A stretch of DNA of 64,000 nt from Aphrocallistes beatrix (taxonomy: Eukaryota > Porifera > Hexactinellida > Sceptrulophora > Aphrocallistidae), in assembly GCA_963281255.1 (NCBI GenBank), contig OY725493.1, positions 4,557,857-4,621,856 on the forward strand, given 5' to 3'. Each line of letters begins with the position of its first letter. Position 1 is the first letter of the stretch. The notes below the pieces were generated by a model. It worked only from the letters and a program-made list of their open reading frames with translations, searched no databases and was not told the DNA's origin. Made by a program: the position numbers and the translations under genes. Positions 63,448 to 64,000 of the stretch are shown here, piece after piece.

Positions 63448-64000
63448 TCACACAATTGAATGCATCGTGTGAATGAGTGTGTTAGAAAGAATAAAACTTT
63501 TTATTTTGAATTTCTATGTTAGCTCGCACTATGAAGTTGTAATTCTATTTATTGTCAATGTATTACTTTCTTTATCAATGCGAATTTTCTAGTCAGTGGG
63601 TGTTATGCAATTGAATCGTGTTTTTATTATTCGGATGCTATATATCTATATTTATTATCTACTGTATTGTTTGAGATAGTTTTGATTTGTCAGTGTGTAT
63701 TGGGTCCAGCTTATGTAAGTAACTGTCTACTGGCATTGTCATATGCTGTGTACGTTTTGTACGCGAATAAGGAAGAAATGAGATATCCGCGTTTCTAATT
63801 CTCAGTCTCATGTTTTGTACTAGTTTGGATTGAGCTAGACTCTACGCAATAAGCTAGATTCTATTCACAGAATTGTTGGCCCAGAATCATAATCTTCTGA
63901 ATTTTAAGAGAATACTTTGATTCTACTTTGATTGTAAGAGTACTTTAGACTTCAACTCCCTATAATAAGGTATGTATTGCGACTTGCGAGAATAATTTTT
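63448..64000. other. 3' flank of ELMO to window end
   Basis: AATAAA at 63490-63495, 43 bp after the ELMO stop, is the likely poly(A) signal. The remaining 500 bp are AT-rich and show no gene or repeat that I recognise. Confidence 0.5.

Noticed and set aside
1-64000. tRNA, rRNA, CRISPR arrays, LTR elements, Polinton or viral genes
   Set aside because: I looked for tRNA B-box phrases, regular repeat-spacer arrays, reverse transcriptase, integrase, capsid and polymerase motifs and saw none that I could support.

Overview
The window is nuclear DNA of an animal, probably a non-model invertebrate. It has spliceosomal introns with GT/AG ends and AATAAA poly(A) signals. Its gene set is strongly metazoan: a LOTUS-Tudor germline protein, an SV2-like vesicle transporter, PB1-containing MEK5, ELMO, TRAF/MATH proteins, a haem peroxidase and a C-type lectin receptor. 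No bacterial, viral, LTR or Polinton-type gene was recognised. I cannot name the phylum. The clearest genome trait is scarcity of introns: eight conserved genes, including an 8.7-kb ATM kinase gene, are each one uninterrupted reading frame, and the others have only one to four introns.

Layout. 1-1.4 kb: C-terminal end of a divergent dynein heavy chain, cut by the window edge. 1.8-7.9 kb (minus): five-exon secreted or lysosomal GH31 alpha-glucosidase with a trefoil domain; its 2.6-kb first intron holds a complete, intronless, opposite-strand STT3A gene. 9.7-12.1 kb: three-exon SV2-like transporter. 14.7-17.6 kb: LOTUS-Tudor protein. 17.6-22.5 kb: gene-poor, with small DNA-transposon remnants and a small Maf-like bZIP or coiled-coil gene (minus). 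22.55-25.68 kb: two almost identical ADF/cofilin genes head to head in a 747-bp-arm inverted repeat. 26-26.4 kb: hAT-type MITE with an 8-bp target duplication. 26.65-29.5 kb (minus): haem peroxidase. 30.6 kb: a 46-codon ORF that resembles the zipper of the Maf-like gene.

31.8-38.8 kb is a dense co-directional row of single-exon housekeeping and signalling genes: AP-3 sigma, MEK5, VDAC, a coiled-coil/propeller TRIM-like protein and DDX51. Then come a small membrane protein (minus), ATM, a C-type lectin receptor, a disordered protein (minus), two tandem TRAF-like paralogues each split by one repeat-filled intron, a 2.8-kb repeat cluster, and ELMO at 61.0-63.4 kb.

Functionally most genes are independent. 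Thematic links are N-glycosylation and lysosomal glucosidase (STT3A, GH31, AP-3 sorting), actin and engulfment (two cofilins, ELMO), and innate or receptor signalling (TRAF-like pair, lectin, peroxidase, MEK5). The accessory DNA consists of short DNA-transposon derivatives (hAT-like and pogo/Tigger-like MITEs), a foldback element, a self-complementary 12-bp minisatellite, palindromic AT arrays, and at least two dispersed repeat families that I could not assign. Exon boundaries were read by eye from splice signals and frame continuity; none was tested against transcripts.
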